From Romanomermis culicivorax (taxonomy: Eukaryota > Nematoda > Enoplea > Mermithida > Mermithidae): a stretch of DNA of 64,000 bases. Made by a program: the position numbers and the translations under genes. The stretch is taken from contig CAWUHX010000168.1 in the NCBI GenBank assembly GCA_963922205.1, positions 594,760 to 658,759 of the forward strand, in the 5' to 3' direction. Every line of letters begins with the position of its first letter. Position 1 is the stretch's first letter. The notes beneath the pieces were generated by a model. That model ran no database searches, was not told the DNA's origin, and was given only the letters and a program-made list of their open reading frames with translations. Positions 1 to 11,452 of this stretch are shown in pieces.

Positions 1-665
1 TCAACTCTTAATTAACAATTTACTTTTATAAATTTTTTGATTTGTGTCGCAATAAGTGTACGTAACAATTTTAACGTCATTGTTCGCTATATTAAATAAA
101 TGATTAAAATATTTAAATGTTGAGATAGTTTTCTTACTTTTGTTGTGAAAGCGTTCCAAATCTTCTTGCGAACAATACACGTTATATGGATTTTCTACAA
201 AATTATAAATATCAATATTACTAATGTTAATCTATATTGTATACTTCGACATTGTTGTCCCGTCACATCACAGTTAAACAAATGACTCGGGTTGTAATGC
301 TTAAACGCTGAAATGCGACATATTTACATATTTAACATTGGCAAAAATGTAACTTTTTACAAAGTTCTTCAGCAAATTGTAATCTTAATTGGTATTCTTC
401 TTCAAAAATATCTGAAAAAATACCATTTTATATATTTACATATGTTTAATAAGTTGAAACATACGTAAACAGTTGTCGAATATCTTATTGCATAGGTGAT
501 CAGTTTCTAAAATTATAAAATATTTTACATCAATTTACAATTTTTCAAAATAAACTTACTCATCAAATATATCTTATTTTGATCAATACAACCTTTAAGC
601 ACAGCCACATGTAATTTCTCTAAATATATAAACTATTAATCGTTAGGCTGTCATATCTCGAAACA
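1..665. other. AT-rich flank, no gene seen
   Basis: Very AT-rich DNA downstream of the minus-strand gene that ends at 666. I see no splice-consistent open frame, RNA gene or tandem repeat here. Confidence 0.5.
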
Positions 666-3600
666 TTAAATACTTGGTTGCGGAATCAAACCAACTTTTA
701 ATGCTTGGGATTTTGGACAAAATAGATTGCTAATTTGTTTAACAGATTCTAATAAATAAAAGTATAATTATTTCTTCAAATTAAAATATTTTAATCATTT
801 AAATTAAACCTTTGCAATTAAATGCTTCGCCCAAAGTGTCGAAATCGCATTTAAAAAATGTTGAATTTCTAAATATGATGTCGAGTGTCAAATCTATAAA
901 ATATAAAATTTTAATATTATTTAAATATTATATTAAACTTTTTCTATTCATGACTATTGTTTATATAAGCAACGCGACGACTGGGCAAAATTTCGCAATA
1001 TCCTCCGTACGGAATATATTCGCAATTTTGTTCGTGATCACCGACTTAAATATATATATTTCAAAAAAAAAATAATTTAAATAATTTTTTGATTAAAAAA
1101 ATATTAAAATTTACAAATATAATAACTTTCTTCTATTGGTCTATCACAGTAACGCATTGTTAAAACTGGTCGATTAACTAAAAAAACTACCATTTAATAT
1201 TTAATTTAGAAAAATTAGCGAAACTTACGAAAATTTGTATATTGTCGGTATTCGCAAAATGTATTCATTTTATTGGTTTCACTAATTAGAGCTTTAAGAA
1301 CATTTTATAAATATAAGTTTGCTGTAGGATTAAAAAATAAAGTGTTATACCTGTGCATGACTCATTGCCACAGGAAATAAGTTTCATGGATGATATATTG
1401 CGAACCAACTCTACGCTGAGTCTATCTACAAAGATTGTTACATATAATATATTTGGCTAGCAATGCTCGCATTACATATATTATAATATATCCCATGTTA
1501 TAACATATCTCCTGCTATAACACCCCCATGCTATAACATACCCCATGCTATAACGCTCCTCATGTTATAATATATCCTATCTCAAAACATACTACGTTAT
1601 AACACATCTCATACTACAACATATATACCAAATTATAGCATATCCCACATTATAACATGTTCCATGTTACAACATCTCTTATCTTATTACATATCACATA
1701 TTATAGCATACTCTACATTATAACATAATACATGTCAGTATTTTAAAAATCCCATCTTAAAATATACTATGTTATAACACATCTCATATTATAACACATA
1801 TATGACATTATACCATATCCCACATTATAACGCATTCCATGTTACAATGTATCAATGTATCTTATGTTATTACATATTGCATGTTACAGCATATCCTACA
1901 TTACAACATATTACATGTCAGTATGTTATAACTTTTAGCCATGTTATAATATATCCTATCTTAAAACATACTATGTTATAACACATCTCATATTATAACA
2001 CATATATGACATTATACCATATCCCACATTATAACACATTCCAGGTTACAACATATCTTATCTTATTACGTATCGCATATTACAGGATATTCTACATTAT
2101 AACAAATTACATGTCAGTATGTTACAACATTTCACATGTTATAATATATCCCACTATGTTATAACATATCTCATATTAATATGATGTTTTACCATATCAC
2201 ACATTGTAACATGTTCCATGTTACAACGTATCTTATGTTACTACATATTGCATATTACAGCATATCCTACATTTTAACATATTACAGCATATCCTACATT
2301 ATAAGATATTACATGTGGGTATGTTACAACATTTCCCATGTTATAATATATCCCACTATGTTATAACATATCTCATATTATAACATATATATGATGTTAT
2401 ACCATATCACACATTAAAACATGTTCCATGTTACAACGTATCTTATGTTACTACATGTTCCATGTTACAATGTATCTTATGTTACTACTAATTGCATATT
2501 ACAGCATATCCTACATTATAGCATATTACAGCATATCCTACATTATAGCATATTACAGCATATCCTACATTATAACATATTACATGTGGGTATGTTACAA
2601 CATTTCCCATGTTATAATATATCCCACTATGTTATAACACATCACACATATTATAACACGTTCCATGTTACAACATATGTAATGCTATTACATATTGCAT
2701 GTTACAACGTATTCTATATTATAAGATATTACATATCGGTATGTTATAACATGTCAAAAAATGAAAAATATAACAAGAGTCTGTGTTATAATATCTGGCT
2801 ATGTTTTAACATGTCAGTATCTTATAACATGTCAGTATGTTCTAACATGTCAGTGTGTTATAACATATCGGCATGTTATAAGATGTATGGAAGTGAAAAA
2901 ATTTTTTTATTTGTTATAATGTAGGACCATGCTTTAACATAGGAGTATGTTGTAACATGTCGGTATGCTATAACATGTTGAAAAAACAAAAATTTTTTTG
3001 TATGTTATAACCTGGGACTATATATTCATACTTTGAGGGTCTGCTTGAAAACCAATATCCTCTGAAAAAAGTGTCTTATTACAGTAAATACAACTTTAAT
3101 AATTTTTGAAATACTCACCTGTACAGTTTTCATATAAACTACATGATTCAACAGCTTCTAAAATTTAACACAATTTATTAAAAAATTTAATAAATAAATT
3201 ATCAAAAATACAAACTTTCCACCCAAATCCACCTCGTATTCGTATAGCAATATTTCAAATACGCAACACTTGTTTTGCTTACATTTTCTGAATAATTAAA
3301 TTAATTGAAATTAAATTAATTAAAATTAAATTAATTAAAATTAAATTAATTGAAAATAAATTAATTAAAATTAAATTAATTAAAATTAAATTAATTGAAA
3401 ATAAATTAATTAAAATTAAATTAATTAAAAATAAATTAATTAAAATTAAATTAATTGAAAATTTATAAATAATTAAATTTTACTCATAAAATGTTGTAAA
3501 ACATTTCCCGGACAAAAAGTATTGAATTTATATTGACCTCCTGAAAATGCTAATATTTGCATTTAATACATCGTAATTTGCGGCAAATAGCTTACTCGAA

Positions 3601-6600
3601 CAATTGTATTTGGTATCGCAACCCAAAAATATACCATCTGCATCATCATCCAAGAATTTAATATCTTTCACAGATGATATATTAACAAGAGTGCAATCTT
3701 GATATTCTAATTTACAATCCATTTTCAACCCTGGAAAATAAAATAAATTTACATTTTTAAATTTAAAATGATACAAAATTAAATTTTTAATTTGAAATTA
3801 TTTAAAATTAAATTTTTAAATTTAAAATTATATAAAATAAAATTTTTAAATTTAAAATTATACAAAATTAAATTTTAAATTTAAAAAATAATATACAATT
3901 AAATTTTTTTCTACATATTTTTACTTTTAAAATAAAAAATATTATTATCCATACAATCCCGAAGTTTCGCGATGTTGATCAAAGCGTCAAATTTCGATGG
4001 TGGTGAAACTTGAGAAAAAAAATTTGTCTTAGAAATTTAAAATTAAATTATTAAATTTTAAATTTTAAATTTTACTTGTTAAATTATATTCGGCTTGACA
4101 TTCTTGTATGGTGAAGGTGTTGAGTTGGTTGACCTGTTCGTTGGGCTGCCATCGAGCTTGGCATCGAGAGTTGTTTTTATCATAGACGTATACGTAGGCT
4201 GAAAATATATAATAATATTATTAAATATAAGAGATTATAATGTTATAACATTTAGTTGTAACAAAAACATTTTCAGTATGCTATAACATAGGACTATGTT
4301 ATAGCGTAGCAGTATATTATAACATATCAGTATGTTATAATATGTCAAAATAGGAAAATATTTTAAGTATGCTATAACATGGGAGCATTTTATAGCATAG
4401 CACCAAATTATAACATGTCAAAATGAAAAAAATATTTTCAGTATGCTATAACATGGGACTATTTTATAGCATGGCACTATATTATAAGATGTCACTATGT
4501 TATAACATGTCAAAATGAGAAAATATTTTCAGTATGCTATAACACAGGGCTATTTTATAGCATAGCACTACATTATAGCATGTGGGCATGTTATAACATG
4601 TCAAAATGAGAAAGTATGTTCAGTATGCTGTAACATAGGACCATTTTATAGCATAGGAGTATATTATAACATATCAGTATATTATAACATGTCGAAATTG
4701 GAAAATATTTTGAGTATGCTATAACACGGGAGCATTTCATAGTATAGCACTACATTATAACATGTCGGTATGTTATAACATGTCAAAATAGAAAAATATT
4801 ATAAGTATGCTATAACATGGGAGCATTTTATAGCATAGCACCACATTATAACATGTTAAAATGAAAAAAAATATTTTCAGTATGCTATAACATGGGACTA
4901 TTTTATAGCATAGCACTACATTATAGCATGTCGGTATGTTATAACATGTCAAAATAAGAAAATAATTTCAGTATGCTATAACATAGGACTATTTTATAGC
5001 ACAGCACTACATTATAACATGTTGGTATGTAATAACATCTGCAAATAAGAAAATATTTTCTTTATGCTATAGTATAGGACTATTTTATAGCATAGGACTA
5101 TTTTATAGCATAGAACCATATTATGACATGTTGGTATGTAATAACATGTGCAAATAAGAAAATATTTTCACTATGCTATAGCATAGGACTATTTTATAGC
5201 ATAGTACTATTTTATAGCATAGGAGTATATTATAACATATCAGTATGTTATAACATGTCAAAATTGGAGTCAAAGTTGGAAAATGTTTTGAGTATGCTAT
5301 AACATGGAAGCTTTTTATAGCATAACACTACATTATAACATGTCAGTATGTTATAACATGTCAGAATAAAAAATATTTTCAGCATGCTGTAACATAGGAC
5401 CATTTTACACCATAGCACTATATTATATTGTGTCAGTATGTTATAACATGCCAAGTAAGAAAATACTTTCAGTATCCTGTAACATAGGACCATTTTATTG
5501 CATAGGAGTATATTATAATACGTCAGTATGTTATAACATGTCAGAATTGGAAAACGTTTTCAGTATGCCATATAACATTGGAGCGTTTTATAGCATAGGA
5601 TATAAGATGTGAGTATGTTATAACATTGGGTCATGTTATAGAATGAGACTATGTTATTACATAGGGTTATATCATGACATAACACTGTGTTGTAACATAG
5701 TGCTCCAAAATTTTTTTATATGTTATAAGATTATAACATTATAATATTATAACCTTATAACAGTCAAATACAACAATATATTAGAATAAAAATAAAATAA
5801 AATAATTTGATAAAATTCAATAATATATAAGAATAAAAATAAAATAAAATAATTTGATAAAATTCAATAATATATAACAATAAAAATAAAATAAAATAAT
5901 TTGATAAAATTCAATAATATATAAGAATAAAATAATAATATAATAAAACAAAATAATGTAAAATAAAATAATATAATAAAATGAGATAATATAATAAAAT
6001 AAAACATATATAAAAAAATTACATGCAATATAATCCGGAGTTTCGCAAGCGTGAACCGACACTTCCGTTTCGGTCCCCGCGGTCAAATTTTTGAACGTAC
6101 ACATGCCGAATGTCCAATTTCTGACGTAATGATTTTGCGAAATAGTGCTACCATCGCAAGGAATGGCTTTTTTGACCAATTGACCCCGTTTATAATAGCG
6201 AAATGGGCAAAGTTTGTTCTCTTTTTTGTAAACGTAAAATGGTTTGTCCAACAATGGAATTTTTTCTAAATGCGATTAAAAGTAGAAATAAATGAATGAG
6301 TATGCGAAACAACACGGCTTATATACCAATCGCGGAATATTCTAGAACATCGTAGAAGGTAAAAGAAAATTGCGCAAGGTTCTAGAAGTTTCGAGGAAAA
6401 TGCAATACGTGAAATGTAGGCTTAGGCTTAGGCTTAGGCTCAGGCTTAGGCTTAGGCTTAGGCTTAGGCTTAGGCTTAGGCTTAGGCTTAGGCTTAGGCT
6501 TAGGCTTAGGCTTAGGCTTAGGCTTAGGCTTAGGCTTAGGCTTAGGCTTAGGCTTAGGCTTAGGCTTAGGCTTAGGCTTAGGCTTAGGCTTAGGCTTAGG

Positions 6601-7180
6601 CTTAGGCTTAGGCTTAGGCTTAGGCTTAGGCTTAGGCTCAGGTCAAGTTTAACATTCACACTGGTGTACACCCTCACATCCAAATTTTCGGATAATGGCA
6701 AGACAAACTACTGCGAAAGCATTTGCCAAGAAGAATGTTTTCATTAATCAAGGACGAAAGTTAGATGTTCGAAGGCTGCTAGACACCATTTTACTTTTAA
6801 CTGTAAATGATGCCAAGTGGCCAAGGCTGAGGTTACACTTAAGCTTACACTTAGGCTTAGGCTTAGGCTTAGGCTTAAGCTTACTTCGGCTTATATACAA
6901 ATGGCAGAATATTCTAGAACATCATAGAAGGTAAAAGAAAATTGCGCAAGGTTCTAGAAGTTTTGATGAAAATGCAATATGTGAAATGTACTTGCAGATC
7001 ATATAAGATTATCATACTGTAAGATATGTACAAAGAACAAAAAACAAAGTTTTGGCAAGCAGATTATTGCTGAAAATCATGTAAAAACACTTAAAATAGC
7101 ATTATTTTACCTTTTCGATCCAAAATATATTGTCCAGAATTGACAAAGGTTACAATTACACATAAAAGGACAAACTTCAT
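666..7180 (-). CDS. Secreted cysteine-rich protein, 11 phase-1 exons, unknown family
   Basis: I joined eleven minus-strand exons: 7180-7111, 6265-6023, 4198-4076, 4008-3955, 3730-3596, 3287-3216, 3157-3119, 3061-3032, 1425-1351, 1044-955 and 748-666 (TAA). Together they give 1014 nt and 337 residues with no internal stop, and every junction is phase 1. Most donors are good (GTAAAA, GTAAGC, GTGAGT); the donor of the sixth exon (GTTTGT) is weaker. Exon 1 encodes a clear signal peptide ([16 protein letters not shown]), so the product is probably secreted. The mature part has about 18 cysteines and about ten N-glycosylation sequons (for example NWT, NLT, NCS, NES), and no membrane segment. I do not recognise the family. 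The large introns hold palindrome satellite (1426-3031 and 4199-6022) and the HSE/TTAGGC cassette (6266-7110). The chain is inferred from phase and splice sites; a missed or extra small exon is possible. Confidence 0.7.
1478..3025. repeat. Palindromic ATGTTATAACAT satellite, block 1
   Basis: Irregular tandem array built on the 12-base perfect palindrome ATGTTATAACAT and variants (for example ATGTTACAACAT), spaced roughly 15-30 bp apart. It fills the intron between the eighth and ninth exons of the secreted-protein gene. Open frames across it are rich in Tyr, His, Ile and Cys and come from the repeat, not from a gene. Confidence 0.85.
3290..3475. repeat. ATTAAATTAATT simple repeat
   Basis: Short-period AT-only tandem repeat (AATTAAATTAATTA units, with occasional TTGAAA variants) just upstream of the sixth exon of the secreted-protein gene. 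A degenerate AAATTTTTAAATTTAAAATT repeat at about 3770-3900 is of the same kind. Confidence 0.8.
4235..5735. repeat. Palindromic ATGTTATAACAT satellite, block 2
   Basis: Same motif family as block 1 but more regular: units alternate GTATGCTATAACATAGGA, TTTTATAGCATAG and ATGTTATAACATGTCAAAAT, with a higher-order period near 100-130 bp. It lies in the intron between the second and third exons of the secreted-protein gene. Confidence 0.85.
5776..5930. repeat. About 51-bp AT-rich tandem repeat, three units
   Basis: Three near-identical units containing AAAATAAAATAATTTGATAA followed by an ATTCAATAATATATAA segment, decaying into ATAATATAATAAAA to about 6000, next to the donor of the second exon. 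Confidence 0.75.
6290..6415 (-). promoter_or_regulatory. HSE/TATA promoter-like cassette beside exon 2
   Basis: On the minus strand this reads as heat-shock elements (inverted nGAAn pentamers, including TTCTAGAA and GAATATTC, about 6335-6400) followed by a TATATAAG box near 6318-6325. The second exon of the secreted-protein gene starts about 50 bp downstream, at 6265. The spacing and orientation fit a heat-inducible core promoter pointing into that exon. The same cassette recurs at 6886, 17255, 25925, 38825-40015 and 40798, so it is part of a repeat family. HSF binding is inferred from the motif. Confidence 0.6.
6416..6640 (+). repeat. Interstitial TTAGGC telomere-like array
   Basis: About 36 almost perfect copies of TTAGGC reading G-rich on the plus strand, with a few TCAGGC variants at the ends. 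It abuts the HSE cassette at its left. TTAGGC is the canonical nematode telomere repeat. Repeated Leu-Arg or Leu-Ser frames across the array are artefacts of the hexamer. Confidence 0.97.
6641..6848. other. Conserved module between TTAGGC arrays, copy A
   Basis: A unique-looking segment of about 210 bp between two TTAGGC arrays. Near-identical copies occur inverted at 26346-26565 and 30813-31022, again flanked by telomere-like repeats. Copy A has an open frame starting ATGGCAAGAC, but copy B has a TGA four codons in, so conservation is not explained by coding. Confidence 0.8.
6849..6885 (+). repeat. Short TTAGGC array
   Basis: Five or so copies of TTAGGC flanked by degenerate TTAAGC/TTACAC, closing the right side of module A and leading into the next HSE cassette. 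Confidence 0.85.
6886..7030 (-). promoter_or_regulatory. HSE/TATA promoter-like cassette
   Basis: Second copy of the cassette in intron 1. On the minus strand it has clustered TTCTAGAA-type HSEs (about 6905-6960) and a TATATAAG box near 6890, and would transcribe through the TTAGGC array in the C-rich (CCTAAG) sense. The distal part carries a conserved sequence (ACTTGCAGATCATATAAGAT and on) shared by other copies. Confidence 0.6.
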
Positions 7181-7359
7181 GGTGATAATATATCACGAAT
7201 GAATGTGATTTTTCCATGTCTGGTTTTGCAAAATCAGCCATATATTTGCTCATCTGATGTTTTTCAAGCAAAAGACCATGTCTGGTGACAGGCTTATTAT
7301 GTTGGTTTATATGTTATTTTTGCGATATGATGATAAAGCGCGACACAATAAATAAAGTC

Positions 7360-8039
7360 TTTGAATCCATCAACCTGAAAGGAATGTGGTCAATGAGTGG
7401 TCACTCCCTTGAATGACCATTTGCAGGATGTCCATTGAGGAAAAAAATTTCTTTGAATCCATCAACCTGATAAAAGTTTGGTCCGTCAGTGGTCACTCAC
7501 TCAAATGACCATTCGCAGGATGTCCATTGATGAAAAGAAAATCTTCAAATACATCAACTGATAAAAGTATGATTCATCAGTGGTCACTCTTCCAAATGAC
7601 CATTCACAGTATGTCCATTGAGGAGAAAATTTCTTTGAATCCATCAACCTGATAAATGTTTGGTCCGTCAGTGGTCACTCACTCAAATGACCATTCGCAG
7701 GATGTCCATTGATGAAAAGAAAATCTTCAAATCCATCAACCTGATAAGAGTATGGTCCATCAGTGGTCACTCTTCCAAATGACCATTTGCAGGATGCCCC
7801 TTGAGGAAAAAAATATCTTTGAATACATCAACCTGATAAAAGTATGATCCATCAGTGGTCACTATTCCAAATAACCATTCGCAAGATGTCCATTGAGAAA
7901 AAATATCTTTGAATCCATCAACCTGATAAAAGTACAGTCTGTCAGTGGTCACTCACTCAAATGACCATTCACAGGATGTCCATTGAGGAGAAAAAAATTT
8001 TCGAATTCATCAACCTGATAAAAGTAAGGTCTGTGCGTG
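7360..8039. repeat. About 91-bp tandem repeat
   Basis: About seven units, each containing ATCAACCTGATAAAAGTNTG, a conserved GTCAGTGGTCACTC, and AGGATGTCCATTGA. The period of about 91 bp is not a multiple of three. The array runs into the assembly gap, so its true length is unknown. Confidence 0.9.
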
Positions 8040-8139
8040 NNNNNNNNNNNNNNNNNNNNNNNNNNNNNNNNNNNNNNNNNNNNNNNNNNNNNNNNNNNNN
8101 NNNNNNNNNNNNNNNNNNNNNNNNNNNNNNNNNNNNNNN
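8040..8139. other. Assembly gap (100 N)
   Basis: Exactly 100 N between the 91-bp tandem repeat and the palindrome satellite. A round number usually marks a scaffold join of unknown size, so sequence, possibly upstream ATP7 exons, may be missing here. Confidence 0.99.
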
Positions 8140-8149
8140 GTATATTTTC

Positions 8150-11100
8150 ACGGCAGATATGTTATAACATTGCATATGTAATTATATCTATATGCTTCTA
8201 TGTCGGGTATGCTATCATATCAGACACATTATAACATGGCACTAGCAAAACATGTGATATGTTATTACACATGTCCTATGTTATAGCATATCACATGTTA
8301 TACAATATAATATGTTGTAAAACACACCATGTTATAACATGTCCACCCTACATTATAACATGGGCTATTTTTCGACATCTGTTATAACATAGCAAAGTAT
8401 AATCTTATAACATAGGAGTATGTTGTAACACACGACTATGTTAAAACATATGACTATCACTTGATACACCGACAAACGAAAATAAACTTTTTGTATGTTA
8501 TAGCATAGGCTCATGTTATAACATAGCAAAGTATAATCTTATAACATAGGAGTATGTTGTAACACACGACTATGTTAAAACATATGACTATCACTTGATA
8601 CACCGACAAACGAAAATAAACTTTTTGTATGTTATAGCATAGGCTCATGTTATAACATAGCATCATCTCATATTATAGCATAGGCCCATGGTGTATGCAT
8701 GGCACGGCTCGCATATTTAAAACCCCATGTTTTAACATACCTCCGCACTTTGCAGGATACACTTTTTCCTAACACACCCTGTGTTATAACATAACTCCTT
8801 GTCTTATAACATACCCACGTCATCTCATAACATTTCCACCCTATGTTATTACATGCCCCATGTTTTAACATAGAACCTGTTATAACATAGTATATCACAT
8901 ATTATAACATAATGTATGTTATAACATTGCGGTATATTGTAAGACTGGAGTATGTTATAACATATCACTATGATTCAACATGTCCACAGATCAAAATAAC
9001 TTTTTTGTATGTTATAAGATATCACTATGATCCAACATGTCAACTGATCAAAATAACTTTCTTCTATGTTATAACATAGGCTCATGTTATAACATAGCCC
9101 CATGTTGTAACATAGGCCTATGGTATATGGATGGCGAGGCTTGCATCTTAAAAAGGTATTTATGTTATAACATATCTCACGTTATAACATACTCTATGTT
9201 ATAGGATATCACATGTTATAGAATGCTCTAGGTTTTAATATAGTCTCTAATAATGTAGAATAGGGCATATTATATCATAACATATTTTATAACATAGGAC
9301 TACATTGGACCATAGGTGTATGTGAAAACATGTGGACAAACGAAAAAAAAATTTTGTGTGTTAAAACATAGGCTCATGTTATGACATAGCCTCATATTAT
9401 AACATAGGCCCATGGTATATCGATGGAAAGACTTTCATGTTTAATAAGATATTTATGTTATAAAATATTCTATGTTATAGGATACATGATGTCATAACAT
9501 GGCCTATGTTTTAACATAGGGATTGTTATAACATAGCGTAGCCTATATTATAACGTAAGACACGTTATAACACGGCAGTACATTGTAAGACAGGACAATG
9601 TTATAACATATCACTATGACTTGACATGCTAAGATATATATGTTATAACATATTCTATGTTATAGGATATGCCACGTTAACATCAGATATGTTATAACAC
9701 AGAAGTATGTTGTGACATAGGAGTATGTTCTAACGCAGGTGTATGTTTAAACATATCACTATGACTTAACATGTGGACGAACGAAAAGAAGTTTTTTGTA
9801 TGTTATAACATAGTGCTATGTTACAGAACAATGCAATGAGACATACGAGGTTTAACATTATACATGTTATAATGTATTCCACGTTATTACATATCACATG
9901 TTATAACATATCCCATGTTGAAGTATATACTATGTAATAACCTACACAATGTTATTGGATACACTGTATTATAACATATGTAATGTTATAACAAATATGG
10001 TTGAAAAAATTTAGATGTAATAGTATAGGGTCACAATACAATGCAATTACATATACAATGTTATAACATACACAATGATATAACGTGTATAATGTTATGA
10101 GATAACCCATATTAAAGCATAGGACATGTTATAAGGTAGGGTGTGGTAAAACACAGAGTATGTTATAACATGAGGCACGTTGTAATATGCGCTATGTTAT
10201 AACATGTGCAAAAAATGAAAAAAATGTACATTTTTTAAAATGGGACTATGTTATAATATAGAACTATTTTATAACATGTCACTGTGATATTATAACACGT
10301 ATAGAAATTAAAAAAAAATTGTGCTATGTTATAACATAGGGGTATGTTGTGACATATGGGTTGGAGAAGAATTTCTTGGAAAAATTCGTTTTATATGGTA
10401 TAACATAGCCCCCATGTTATAACATGGGAATATGTGGAAAGCTTATGGTTCCGAAAAAAATTTTGAAAAAATTGTTTCCACATATTATAACATAGGGTTA
10501 TGTTGTAACATATGGATTTACAAACAATTTTTTGAATGAAAAATTCTTTTATATGTTATGAGATAGGCCTGTGTTATAAGATAGGCATATGTTGCAGGAT
10601 AGCTCTTGAGGAAAGAATTTTTTGGAAAAAATTGTTTCCGCATATTATAACATAGGGCTATGTTGTAACATATGGGTTTACAAACAATTTTTTGAATGAA
10701 AAATTCTTTTATATGGTATAAGATAGGCCTGTGTTATAAGATAGGCATATGTTGCAGGATAGCCCTTGAAGAAAAAATGTTTTTGGAAAAAATTGTTTCC
10801 ACATTATTATAACATAGGGCCATGTTGTAACGTATGGGTTTAGAAACAATTTTTTGAATGAAAAATTCTTTTATATGGTATAAGATAGGCCTGTGTTATA
10901 AGATAGGCATATGTTGCAGGATAGCCCTTGAAGAAAAAATTGTTTCCACATATTATAACATAGGGCTATGTTGTAACATATAGGTTTAGAAACAATTTTT
11001 TGAATGAAAAATTCTTTTATATGGTATAAGATAGGCCTGTGTTATAAGATAGGCATATGTTGCAAGATATCACTTGGAGAAAAAAAGTTGTTTCGACATA

Positions 11101-11270
11101 TTATAACATAGGACTATGATGTAACATATGGGTTTTCAAACAATTTTTTGAATGAAAAATTGTTTTATATGGTATAAGATAGGCCTGTGTTATAAGATAG
11201 GCATATGTTACAAGATACTGCTTGGAAAAAAATTTTGAAATTTTTTTTAATGTTAGAACATAGGCCTGTT
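8150..11270. repeat. Palindromic ATGTTATAACAT satellite, block 3
   Basis: Largest block of the 12-base palindrome family. Two higher-order structures are visible: a near-exact 131-bp duplication (about 8392-8522 against 8523-8653), and about five units of roughly 170 bp from 10480 to 11230 containing AACAATTTTTTGAATGAAAA and ATAAGATAGGCCTGTGTTAT. No gene seen inside. Confidence 0.85.
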
Positions 11271-11410
11271 TAATTTGAGGATATATGTGATATATATGCA
11301 TATATATATATTATGTGTATATATATTGCATATATGTGATGTATATATAATATTTAATATTACTACATTTAATATATATATATATATATATATTACATAT
11401 TAATATTTAA
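11271..11410. repeat. AT dinucleotide tract
   Basis: TATATA-rich simple sequence immediately before the first visible ATP7 exon. Confidence 0.8.
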
Positions 11411-11452
11411 TACCCTATTTTAACAAATTTAAAACAATTTTGAATTTAATAG

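Noticed and set aside
2181..2924. Tyr/His/Cys-rich frames over the palindrome satellite
   Set aside because: Translations of ATGTTATAACAT units; they overlap in different frames.
3528..3595. Reading the fifth exon of the secreted-protein gene through to a stop at 3528
   Set aside because: An in-frame phase-1 donor GTAAGC at 3595 leads to six further exons with matching phase, which is the better model.
6342..6747. Long Leu-Ser or Leu-Arg frames over the TTAGGC arrays (also 26464-26793 and 30672-30863)
   Set aside because: They are direct translations of the hexamer in either strand; there is no start context, splice support or non-repeat domain.
6695..6934. Frame starting [13 protein letters not shown] in module A, superficially like a histone H3 tail
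   Set aside because: The copy at 26346-26565 has a TGA at codon four, and the similarity to H3 ends after a few residues.
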